From NCBI GenBank assembly GCA_030374735.1, contig JASCIV010000007.1:1-64000 (forward strand): a stretch of 64,000 nt of DNA. Direction: 5' to 3'. This document shows positions 10,599 to 19,538 of this stretch, in pieces; within the stretch, counting starts at the first letter, position 1; the number at the start of each line of letters is the position of its first letter. The notes beneath the pieces are model-generated. The model did not search any database. It was not told where the DNA came from and was given only the letters and a program-made list of their open reading frames with translations. The translations under genes were made by a program, and so were the position numbers. This DNA comes from Gracilaria caudata (taxonomy: Eukaryota > Rhodophyta > Florideophyceae > Gracilariales > Gracilariaceae).

Positions 10599-11288
10599 AT
10601 GGCGCCTGTCAATGTCCTGCTCGCAGGTCTTCCAGGCGCTGGCACCGTCAATTTGCGAATCGGCGACCACAATCGTGCCTTGCACCACGGAGATCTAACC
10701 TTCGCCATTAACTGCGCTACTGGCTTGCCCTCCCACACGTTCTACCTCTGTCAGTCAGGCATCTTACTTCGTCCCGAAAGTCTCGTCACCAAGCCAGGTG
10801 AGCACACTGCGTTTGTTCAGCTCTTTATACGCCGAGCGCTTCCAGGGGGAAAGGGTGGCTTTGGAGCGTTGCTCAAGGGGTCCTCAGCCACAAAGAAAAC
10901 GACCAACTTCGACGCTTGTCGCGATCTACAGGGACGACGTCTTCGTGATGTTCGACGGGAACAAGCTTTGAGAACTGCACTTCAACAAAGAGATGACCAA
11001 AGCTCTCGTCAACGTCAAGGTGCCAAGCCACCGTCCCCGGTCAAGCGAAAGAGAGCGGCCTCCGAAAATGACGAAACACAACAGGATGAAGGCCTGGAAG
11101 AGAAACTGGATGGTATTGCTGGCGAGGTGAGAAAGGCCGTGACATCCGGCTTGCGCTCGCTTGCCTCGCGAAAAAAAAGGCAGCGTGTATCTGACGAAAC
11201 CGCCGCCCATCCAACGCAAAACTCACCCCCTGCTCCAATGGATTGGATAAGAGGGTACGATGACGTCTCTTCAGATTCAGATAGTTGA
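10599..11288 (+). CDS. SDE2: Sde2-type splicing regulator, ubiquitin-like N-terminus
   Basis: In other eukaryotes Sde2 is made as a ubiquitin-fold precursor, cut after a GG pair, and the Lys-starting C-terminal fragment joins the spliceosome to support splicing of selected introns; it also acts in genome stability. Here the ubiquitin-like part covers residues 1-84, the cleavage site is LPGGKGGFG (GG83-84, Lys85), and the conserved block TTNFDACRDLQGRRLR follows directly. The remainder is basic, with nuclear-localisation-like runs (KRKRAA, RKKRQR) and an acidic DSDS end. At 229 residues it is shorter than the human protein and lacks any obvious SAP domain. It is notable in a genome where most genes here have no intron. 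The ATG at 10599 is the natural start. Confidence 0.92.
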   Translation: MAPVNVLLAGLPGAGTVNLRIGDHNRALHHGDLTFAINCATGLPSHTFYLCQSGILLRPESLVTKPGEHTAFVQLFIRRALPGGKGGFGALLKGSSATKKTTNFDACRDLQGRRLRDVRREQALRTALQQRDDQSSRQRQGAKPPSPVKRKRAASENDETQQDEGLEEKLDGIAGEVRKAVTSGLRSLASRKKRQRVSDETAAHPTQNSPPAPMDWIRGYDDVSSDSDS

Positions 11289-13062
11289 CAAGCAAGTCAA
11301 TGGCGCGCTATCGGCTGATTTTAAGTTGCAAATGTAACAAACAAAGAAGCTCTGTTACGCCCTAGTTGCGCAATTCAGTTCTCAACGTTAAGCCAGGCGA
11401 ATGTATTCCCTCTGGCATTTGAGCATTGCAAGGAAACACCCCTGATGCTTCCGTTTCTTTGTCGCAACAGAAACATATGTGGATGAACGAAAATTTACAA
11501 CACAGCATATTACTACGATTGCAATAGAAAGCTAGTGACGACTGGAAACATGTGTCATTCGTTTTGAGCAAGTCGGCGGCATACGGCGATGGTGGGCTTG
11601 ATCCTTGCTGACGTTTTTGCCCTTCAGAAGAAAGCCCCAGTAATACCTTCCAGGTCTGTAAGATAAGCGCCCCAAAGAGCTCTTTGATACGGAACTGTAC
11701 GGAACTGTATCAACGATATGGAATGCTACCAAGAAGATTACTTTGAATCACTCAATACATCATAAATACAAATACCCACATTTGTTGCTAAGCGCCAACA
11801 TATACAACGTAGTAACCATTAGCCTAAGTTTCTTCTGTATCCAATCGGTCGCGCGAAGGGAGCATGGAGCTAAGGAGCGAAAAACACAACACAGAGTTAG
11901 TTTTTGGTTTCGTTTCCTTGAGAATCACAATGCACTCAGACATCCAAGGAAATCACCCAGCACAGACCCCACATCGGCGCTACGACGAGGGTCTTTGGAT
12001 TACACTGCGAATGGTTATTGAGTTATCCTCCTTGTGCGCGTCGTAGAGTTGAAGTGTCGTACTTACAGATTCCGAGATGTTCAGGATTTCATCTCACGAG
12101 TACGGCGAGGGTTGCTCTGTGCAAGCCATACTACCTACGAACTTCGTAGCACCCTGCGGGTACGACGGTACATCTAAACGAATCACTCCCCGATCGACGG
12201 CGAGCTTTTATACTCTCGCGAAAGCATCAATTTCGGAGCCTGCGGCGCAGAGCTTGAAACTCGAAAATGTTTTTGACAAAACTCTGAAAACAGTTGAAAA
12301 TCAAGCGGAAAACCCATAACGGTTTCGGTTGAACGCATGCGTTCAAAATAATGTCAACTGGGAAAGTGCCTTTGAAGGGCAGTGCACGTTCGGTCAGATT
12401 CAGATATGTCTACGTTTATATCAATGCTAACTGCTAGTAACCAAGGAAGATGCTTTGTCCCATGCTTTAGTCAAGTTGAAAGGATTTACTAGCAGTCTAA
12501 AGCTAGAATTCGCAATATGCATTCCGTCTTCCCGATGCCTAAACCAAACTATCTAGATTTGAAACTGTCAGAGGGCCATGCCTTGAAAAGGAAAGTACTA
12601 TTTCAAGGTTCAGCTTGGACCCAGCTGCAATAAGAAGCCTAACCGTAAGACATTCTTAGAACATGAGCACAGCAATCACATCCATTTGCGGAGCGAAAAA
12701 AGGGATGTTGCTCACGACCATTCCGAGATATAGGTATGAAATCAGCTTACCAATATTGGTGCCCCACAACCGTTTGTCTCGGGCTCTCATGGTTTGACAC
12801 GAAAGCGAAGCGAAAGCAAAGCAACATACTTGCCGTTTCGCTCTGCAGCGTTCCTTCAGTGTGACAGCCACTCCTGGAAATAGGTGAAACCGAGATTAGT
12901 AACAATAGGACCTTCTGCATACAGAGGACTGATTCCATATGGAGCACTTATGCTTTGCTCTTGATTCTGTTTGTAAAGGAGATATCATAACTTTACTGTT
13001 AACCCCATCTCTTCAGCTACTCCAGCTGGCTTCGGTTCAAGCATTATTCCGACCTTGGAGAA
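11289..13062. other. Intergenic region between SDE2 and the first RING-H2 gene
   Basis: About 1.8 kb without a confident gene. A directly repeated ACGGAACTGT lies near 11689-11708. An 80-codon ATG frame at 12077-12319 (+) has no recognisable feature and contains one copy of the recurring 10-mer (12161-12170), so I do not call it. The minus strand around 12656-12960 has splice-like sites and a hydrophobic stretch, but no consistent gene model could be assembled. Confidence 0.45.
12161..12170 (+). promoter_or_regulatory. TACGACGGTA site
   Basis: Exact copy of the recurring 10-mer, about 0.9 kb before the RING-H2 gene at 13063. Just upstream is the short palindrome CTACGAACTTCGTAG, which contains the same TACGAA half. 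Function is inferred only from recurrence. Confidence 0.25.
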
Positions 13063-13726
13063 ATGCAAGCCGTTTTCCCGGTGTACTCTTCAACTGAAAA
13101 TTCTTCGTCTGTTCTCTATGTTTTGAACCTTACCGATGTTGTGCAGCAAACAAAGTACTCCCAAAGATCGTTAATGATCGACATCGAACTGGAAGAGATC
13201 TTGTTCCTGATTTTGGTTTCGTTTTTGTTATACTGCTACATTGGTATCATTAGAATTCGCCCGATAATTGCGCAAGACGTGTACAGGAGCTCAAGACGTT
13301 CAGCGATTTCGCCGTTCTACCCTCAGAATCCGAAGCGTTCCAGTGGACTAACAACGAAAGATATCGACGATAGGCTAAAATCTTTTTCCATTGATGAACA
13401 TTCAAAAGTTTGGGTCAATTCGGAGAACGTCATGTCCAAAACGGCGTACAAAAGTGAAGCATGTATAATATCTTTTTCTCAACAAGTTTGCTCGATATGC
13501 CTGGATGATTATCAGGGGCGTCCGTCTGCGAGACTTCGTCGCCTTCCTTGTAATCATGTTTTCCACGCGGGTAAGTTGACCAATTCTGCTTCGCGCTGCA
13601 CGTATGAAGGAAGGTGGTGAAGGAATTGCTAACAGTGTAATCATATATTCCAATGCAGAATGCATTGATGAATGGCTGTTGAGATGTAATCGATGCCCCT
13701 GTTGCTTGACTCGCGCGTGCTATTAG
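13063..13726 (+). CDS. Membrane-anchored RING-H2 finger protein (ATL-like E3), spliced
   Basis: Probably an E3 ubiquitin ligase held in an endomembrane. Exons are 13063-13570 and 13659-13726, with an 88-nt intron (GTAAGT...GCAG) that contains a consensus branch site TGCTAAC at 13627-13633. Splicing yields 191 residues. A single transmembrane helix lies at about 45-64 (EILFLILVSFLLYCYIGII). The C-terminal RING-H2 spans residues 143-185: CSICLDDY, then CNHVFHAECIDEWL, then RCPCC. The intron splits the finger between FHA and ECIDEW; without splicing, the last cysteines are lost. Substrate and pathway cannot be read from the sequence. A single membrane span before a C-terminal RING-H2 is the ATL layout of plants. 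Confidence 0.88.
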
Positions 13727-14641
13727 TTGTAGAAGACGTGGTGTGGTCGCTTGCCGCAAAGTTCGTTGTACACCATCTTCGCAGATGCGGGCTTTCAGAA
13801 GTTGCAAATTTCGGCAACTATGAACGAATACAAGGACAATGCCCATGATAGGTCTAATTAGATTTAGGAACAACATCACACAAAATGCTCGACAATGCTT
13901 TGAAAACACTTTGTTCGTTCGAACTTTCGGGCTCGCCGCCGGTCGATGAGTATTTCGGTTACATATGCAATGTCTACCGTGGAGCAATCCGCGAAGCGTT
14001 GGTGCCTTCAACCTCTCAGGACTTACGACTACGACATGTCAGCTATACGACGCGTACAAGGAAGATAACTCTTAACCATTCATTCGCAGTGTAATCCGAA
14101 GACGCCCTTCGAAACTCCAAAATGGGGTCCCGTCTCAATGACTGTTTGGTGCGCTCCGTTACCCGCGCATTCGTTCAAATTGTGGCCATGTATGTAAATC
14201 TTCCTTCATCTACATTCAGTTTCTATGTTTTGAAAGGAATTGGCAGCACGAAGTTTTTATCTTGGGGTACATAGAAGTTTAAGGCGGCTATAGATCTGTA
14301 GTTAGTGGCTTTGTTTTCAAGGAAAGCCTTGCTCCTTGTTAGGGGTCCTTTTCAAGCCTCACGCGATACGAGAAATAAGCGTACTGTACTAGTCTCATAG
14401 ATAAGGAGAAGAATGAATGCGTGAGTGAATGGAAACGAACCTCTCTCGCCAAACACATGGTTTGCCAAGAAGAGCGCGAACCATCGACTGATCCACGGAT
14501 TACCTTCGCGGCAAGGGGGAACATCCGAGATGTCCTAGAGTTTCAAACCAACATGGACGTTACCAGCAGGGGGCAGTGTCCCAGGACAGAAACCGTTATC
14601 ATAGCTGCGTATCATAACTAGAAAAAAAAACAGCATGTGAG
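13727..14641. other. Intergenic region before the glyoxalase gene
   Basis: A 69-codon ATG frame at 13885-14094 (+) has an ordinary composition but no recognisable domain and is left uncalled. Nothing else is supported. A run of nine adenines precedes the glyoxalase ATG closely. Confidence 0.45.
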
Positions 14642-16054
14642 ATGCATCTCAAGCAAGATCTTGCGGCATTCGTCGAAGCAATCTCGCGGCTGTCAAGTGC
14701 GCATCGGGCGTTACAGTCCGGTAGTCCAAGTCGTACCATGTGCAGATATACCACGATCGCGATCCTCTCCCGTCCATCAACAATGCGTGCCGTTTCGACG
14801 ACTAGAAATCAGATTCCGTTATCTTTTGCAAACACGCTGTCAACAAAATACTTTGCTCCCCACTATTCCCAAGCCGTCTGTAACCGCGCAGCGCTCAGAA
14901 CCTCCGATCGCTTTGTCCGTAAGTGGAACGTTTGCAGAATGTCGACCGCCGTTGTATCACCCGTAGCGTTGCCGACACCCACTCCTGCCCCCGAATCTGT
15001 CGCGGGAGCGAACCCGATTTTTGCGCAATGCATGCTCAGAATTAACGATCCAAAGGCTTCTCACGACTTTTACACGCGACTCGGAATGACGTTGCTCACA
15101 AGATTCGACTTTCCAAAGTTCCAGTTCTCCTTATATTTCTACGGGTACACCTCAGAGAACACGCCAAGCCAGGATTTACCACAAGCGGAACGAGCAAAGT
15201 GGTTATGGTCTCGCCCTTATCCCACGGTAGAACTCACGTGGAACTGGCCCGCCGATACATATGAAAAATCGTATGAACTTGCTGAAAAGGGGGAGACTAC
15301 AGAGCAGTACGTGAACGGGAACAGCGCACCTGAAGGATTTGGTCACATCACTGTGGCGGTGCAAGATGTAGCTCAAGCAGTTTCCGCTCTGAAGAGCGAA
15401 GGCGTGGCGTCTGAACCGGACGCTAGTGCAGCTAAAAGCGCGATCGCTCCGAGCGCCGCTGTGGTGAAAGATCCTGAGACATACCACATTCAATTAGCTG
15501 GGCCAGACGGTGACAACAACAAATCGGCGTTGTTTTCCGCGCTTGACCCGGTATACTCATCAGTGATGCTGCGCGTGAAAGATCCACGTGGAGCGATACC
15601 ATTCTTCCAGCGTCTGGGTATGCGATATCTCACTCGCATCGATAATGAGTCAGAGAAAAGCACTCACTACTATTTGGCGTACACGAACAAGACGGCGCCT
15701 GCTGAAGACAGCTCCGTGGAGCAGAGGCAGCAATGGCTGGCAGCGCTTCGGGAATGTACTCTACATCTTGTTCATAAGTGGGGGAGTGAGGACGGTGAGT
15801 GCGAGTACGCAAACGGAAACGTGAAGCCGCATCGTGGATTCGGGCATGTGGGCTTCATTATCGACGATATCTATAGCACTACAGAGGCAATGGAGAAACA
15901 CGGATACAAAGTGATCCGCAAGCCATCCCCATTTGCTGATGTGGGCGACATATCTTTTGTGGAGGAGCCGTCCACCAAGTACTGGGTCGAACTGATTACT
16001 CGAGAAGGACAAGCACCGCCCGCACCTTACGAGCAGCCGCGACTGACGTCGTGA
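14642..16054 (+). CDS. GLO1: Two-domain glyoxalase I (lactoylglutathione lyase)
   Basis: Converts the methylglyoxal-glutathione hemithioacetal to S-lactoylglutathione. Two tandem glyoxalase folds lie at about 127-287 and 303-455. By alignment with the human dimer ligands (Gln33, Glu99, His126, Glu172), domain 1 has Gln129, Glu197, His235 but Gln284; domain 2 has Ser307, His375, His402 and Glu450. One composite site (Gln129, Glu197 with His402, Glu450) is complete, while the other (Ser307, His375 with His235, Gln284) has lost three of four ligands. Several ATGs (14642, 14738, 14783, 14939) could start the protein. The first 100 residues are basic and Ser/Thr-rich, like an organelle leader, so organellar and cytosolic forms are possible. 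The frame is 470 residues from the first ATG. Identity is secure; the start is uncertain. Confidence 0.94.
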   Translation: MHLKQDLAAFVEAISRLSSAHRALQSGSPSRTMCRYTTIAILSRPSTMRAVSTTRNQIPLSFANTLSTKYFAPHYSQAVCNRAALRTSDRFVRKWNVCRMSTAVVSPVALPTPTPAPESVAGANPIFAQCMLRINDPKASHDFYTRLGMTLLTRFDFPKFQFSLYFYGYTSENTPSQDLPQAERAKWLWSRPYPTVELTWNWPADTYEKSYELAEKGETTEQYVNGNSAPEGFGHITVAVQDVAQAVSALKSEGVASEPDASAAKSAIAPSAAVVKDPETYHIQLAGPDGDNNKSALFSALDPVYSSVMLRVKDPRGAIPFFQRLGMRYLTRIDNESEKSTHYYLAYTNKTAPAEDSSVEQRQQWLAALRECTLHLVHKWGSEDGECEYANGNVKPHRGFGHVGFIIDDIYSTTEAMEKHGYKVIRKPSPFADVGDISFVEEPSTKYWVELITREGQAPPAPYEQPRLTS

Positions 16055-16954
16055 GATGCATAGTTGATCACTCGTGCCAGTGAGTGAAGCGGGGAAGAAA
16101 AAAAAAGCACGAAGGTACTGGTGCAATACATATCTACTTGTGCAGGAGCATGGGAAAAAAACTTTTGCAAGTTTTAAGTGCTTTAGGTTTTAAAAGTTAG
16201 ATTGTGATATGCCAATTAAACGCAACGTTGTGTGGATAACACCAATCTCGCCATGCAGATATGAGTAAGATATTTAACAAAGCACGCGTGAGAGTGATAG
16301 ACAGCGTTGTACTGTATCTCGAAAACGTTGACGAGGAAGAACAAGGCGAATGGTGAAATTGACATCGTTTACAAAGACTATGCACACATGCGAAGCTAAA
16401 CTAGGAGTACTATACAAACGGTAAGATGTACTGTTTGGGGAGCGCGGTATGGCGACGGTTTGTCGCTGCGGTCGAATACGTAAATAAAATGTGCACGTAG
16501 CACGATTGCTATAGGCAGGAAGACATGGGGATCGCGCAAGAAAAACGGCGGCAAACCAGCAGCACGCGGCGCACCAAACGGGCTGCAAGTGAATTGCAAG
16601 CGCGAAGGTGGGAGCAGATTTGGCAAGCGCAGCTTTTTAGGGTTGACCATGAAAATGCCCAGCTGCCCATCACGTGAGTCCAAAAAAAAGGAACAAGAAA
16701 TAAAGCGTCAATGCGCGGCAACTGCGAGGCGCGCGCAACGAAGACGGCGGCAGTGTGGGGGAGCGAAGGTTGTTTGAGGACCACGCGCGGGTTGCTGAAA
16801 CATGGTTGTTCGACACCATTGCGCAATACAGATGCACGACACACGGCGTGCGCATGGTGCGCACGACGTGAATTGGAGCGGCGGCTTCAGCGGGCGCTTC
16901 ACGGGCAGGAGGGAAAGACGCGCGATAGCTGCTGCTGCGCGGCGGTGGGGTGCG
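16055..16954. other. Convergent 3' region, GLO1 and second RING-H2 gene
   Basis: About 0.9 kb of 3' flanks between two convergent genes. A-rich runs occur near 16095 and 16155. No open frame shows a recognisable domain. Confidence 0.5.
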
Positions 16955-17572
16955 TCAGCAGCATATGGTTTGACAGAGAGGACATGTAGGCCTTCCTCTC
17001 CGTAGCCACGGGTCGATGCATGCGGCGTGAAAAACGTGGTCACAGCCAAGAACGCGCACTCTGTTGTGGTGTTCGTAACCGTCGAGGCAAATGGCGCACA
17101 TGTCCTGCTCGTAGGCCAACTTGTCCACGCCGTCCTCGATGCACAGAGAGCGCACGGGCAGCGAGTTGATGCGCAGTTCTGTGGCGCCTCCGGCGCCCAG
17201 CAAACGCCTGAGGAAGTCGACGCACGAGCGGTGCGAGTGGTCTGAGGGGCCCAACGGCACGATTGAGGTGGAAACGGTGGCGGTGGACGCGGACGCAAAC
17301 GGTTGCTGCTGCGACGGTTGCTGCGGCTGCTGCGGCGACGATGAGTACGACGGCATGTGCGATGGGGGCGGCGAGTGCGATAAATCGGCAACCAAGGCCG
17401 GAGCCAAATCAAGCATGGCGTTGAACACGCCCTTGAGCATGGAGAACAGGTCATGCACGGGGCGCAGCTGCTGCGGCGCGAACGAGTCGGGGTGGGCGGC
17501 GGGGGGGACGGGCTGCGACGAAGGCGGCGGTTGGTAGTCTGGAAGCGGGTCTGCGAAGTGGAGCTGCGCCAT
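16955..17572 (-). CDS. RING-H2 finger protein, soluble
   Basis: Predicted E3 ubiquitin ligase of 205 residues, starting at the ATG complementary to 17570-17572 (MAQLHFADPLPDY). A longer frame runs upstream to 17794 but is Arg/His/Pro-rich leader without domain features. The N-terminal half is Pro/Gln/Ser-rich and disordered, the middle (about 115-155) looks folded, and the extreme C-terminus is a full RING-H2: CAICLDGY, CDHVFHAACIDPWL, TCPLC, followed by only a few residues. There is no membrane segment, unlike the other RING-H2 protein in this window. Partners are unknown. It is divergent from RIO1 across a long CpG-rich spacer. Confidence 0.88.
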   Translation of the reverse strand: MAQLHFADPLPDYQPPPSSQPVPPAAHPDSFAPQQLRPVHDLFSMLKGVFNAMLDLAPALVADLSHSPPPSHMPSYSSSPQQPQQPSQQQPFASASTATVSTSIVPLGPSDHSHRSCVDFLRRLLGAGGATELRINSLPVRSLCIEDGVDKLAYEQDMCAICLDGYEHHNRVRVLGCDHVFHAACIDPWLRRGRPTCPLCQTICC

Positions 17573-19538
17573 GATGCGGGTGGGGGAGAGAGGAGCGGGG
17601 CGGTGAGGAAGGCGACGATGGGGGCGCGAACGAGGTGGCGGGAGATGTGTGCGCGTTTTTCTGCTGGGGTGCGATGACGAGTTAAACAGGCGCGCCGCGT
17701 GCTTTTTTCGCGGCGCTGCTTCCACCTGTGCACCGCCGAAAAAGCATCCAAATGCCATGCACGAGAGCGGCGCGTGTCGCGCGCGCCACGGCACGTTGCG
17801 CTTGGCGGCGCGCGCTCATTGGGCGCGCAGCGGCGCGTAGCACGTTGATCTGCGCGTAATCTGCGCCAAAAGAAAAGGCACGCGTGCTGCGGCGCGCCAC
17901 CGGCGCCGTGTCGCTACAGCGCGCGCGGCGCCATTCCTCTCCCGCCGCGCGAGATTTGTGCACGCGCGCGTGATTGAGCGGATTGTGCGAGCGCGAACAG
18001 CCGCCACACGTGCACAGCTATGCGCGTGTGCACGCGTGCTGCGTGGCAGCGCTGGCGGCCAAACTGATTTGAATTTCTGCCAAATCAGCGCGGCGCGTTT
18101 AAAAACGCAGAACCCCCCTTCACGCGCTCACCCTTTTTCCGGGTGCGCCGTCAAAACTGCCGAAAAATTGTTGTTGCCGTTTGCCTGGCGAGCGCCATAC
18201 ACCGCACACGAGTTCAACGCCCTTTTAAAAAGCCAGCGCCGGCACATACAGCCACACGTGATGTGCCATACACTGCGCGTGACACGCCGGACCACACTTC
18301 GCGCCCCTGCCCCCCGCACCTCCCCTGACCTTTCTGCAGAGAACGGCCGTGCCGTGGAGCGCTGTTCGGCCGCCGGACTCCGGCCACCCGACCCATGCAC
18401 ACGCTTGCTGCCCCACCGCGTCATGCATCGAGCATCGCTGTGTCATTGCTCGGCCGTTTGGTTTCGCCGCCGTCTCGAGTGCCACCACCGTCTGTTCCAT
18501 AAACTTCTCCAAGTATAACGCGCCCAAGTCGCACGACACGCCTTGTGTGGCGCACGTTCCTTGCTCTCCCAGCCGTTCAAATACATCCGCGCCACTCACC
18601 GCAGCCGCAACAGTCCACTCGAAAACCTCCGAGTCCACCAAACGCTCCTCCGCACCGCAGCCCGCAGCCCAGCACTGCCAAACCAGCTCTGCCAAACCAC
18701 TCAAGCGCACCCAATCCCATCTCGCGCGTTATCATACGTGCTGCTCGCGCAGCGCGCCCAACGCAACGGCGCTCGCGCCACGCGCGGACCGCCCAACGTG
18801 GAGCATCCGCAAGTGCACTGTCGCACCCAAAAATAACCTATTAAATTCAATGCGTTCTCCGTCCCTCCCCTCCCCTCACTCCCCCCACCCCCTCCACCGG
18901 GACATATGCCCCGCTCTGCGCCCCGCGGCGCTCGTAGCCACAAGTGGCGCCCAATTCGTCGCCGCAAAGGCCGCGTAACGCCCAAATTGTGCCCACGTTC
19001 GCGTCACGCGATGACCCCGAGACGCGCTTGCGCCCCGAAAGTTGCGTCGCCGCGTGCCGCTGTCGTCGCTGTGGCGCTGCCACGCGGAGAAACGCCCACT
19101 CGTGTTGCGCGCACCCGCTGATAGATACCCTTTTGTTACCGCGCGCGGCGTCGCGTTGTGTACCGTCGTACATGAGCAGCGTCTGACGCGCTTGCGTCCA
19201 GAACTACGCGTGCGTCGCGCTGTGCTCTACCTTCGTAGTGTCTGCAACGCGCCTGCGAGGCGCCCTCGCTTCTCTTAGACAGTACGCTGTTGTGCCCCAT
19301 CTCCGCTGCGACTGCCACCACGCACTTCGCGATACATATCTGTGTTTTATTCGAAAGCTTTTCGATTCCGCGCTCGCTTCACATCGCCACCGTTCATTAT
19401 TCGCACGCAGAGCAGCCTCACTGCTGTCGTTTGAGCTCAACGCTTGACACTGTTATTATCGTTGTTTACCGCCGCTCACCCGTCTCACCTCCGTCACCAA
19501 CTCTCATCGTGTCCTGACCTTCTTCCCCCAACCAAGTC
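17573..19538. other. CpG-rich divergent spacer upstream of RING-H2 and RIO1 genes
   Basis: Almost 2 kb with clearly higher GC and CpG content than the rest of the window (many GCGCGC, CACGCG and GGCGCGC tracts at 17690-18030), then a C-rich, G-poor stretch on the + strand at about 18840-18900. Long frames on both strands (for example 18349-18978 + and 18225-18710 -) begin at GTG, have biased composition and no domain, so they are probably composition artefacts. Two recurring 10-mer sites lie at 19161-19170 and 19228-19237. Likely a bidirectional promoter region; an undetected non-coding RNA is possible. Confidence 0.45.
19161..19237 (-). promoter_or_regulatory. Paired TACGA(C/A)GGTA sites upstream of RIO1
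   Basis: TACCGTCGTA at 19161-19170 and TACCTTCGTA at 19228-19237 are reverse-complement copies of the recurring 10-mer in its two variants. They lie 378 and 311 bp before the RIO1 ATG. A similar pair, with one of each variant, stands upstream of SDE2. Confidence 0.35.

Noticed and set aside
10163..10738. 191-codon frame antisense to the SDE2 start
   Set aside because: It overlaps the SDE2 5' end on the other strand and its sequence is not protein-like.
12077..12319. 80-codon ATG frame
   Set aside because: No domain or leader, and it contains one of the recurring motif sites; likely chance.
12656..12960. Possible small spliced membrane gene on the minus strand
   Set aside because: Several splice-like sites and a hydrophobic C-terminus, but no set of exons gave an ATG start and a consistent frame.
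13885..14094. 69-codon ATG frame
   Set aside because: Short, unrecognised, and without supporting context.
18225..18710. 161-codon frame on the minus strand in the CpG-rich spacer
   Set aside because: GTG start and biased composition; no recognisable motif despite fairly natural-looking segments.
18349..18978. 209-codon frame on the + strand
   Set aside because: It begins at GTG, is rich in Ala/Ser/Pro/His from CpG-rich DNA, has a long competing frame on the other strand and shows no domain.
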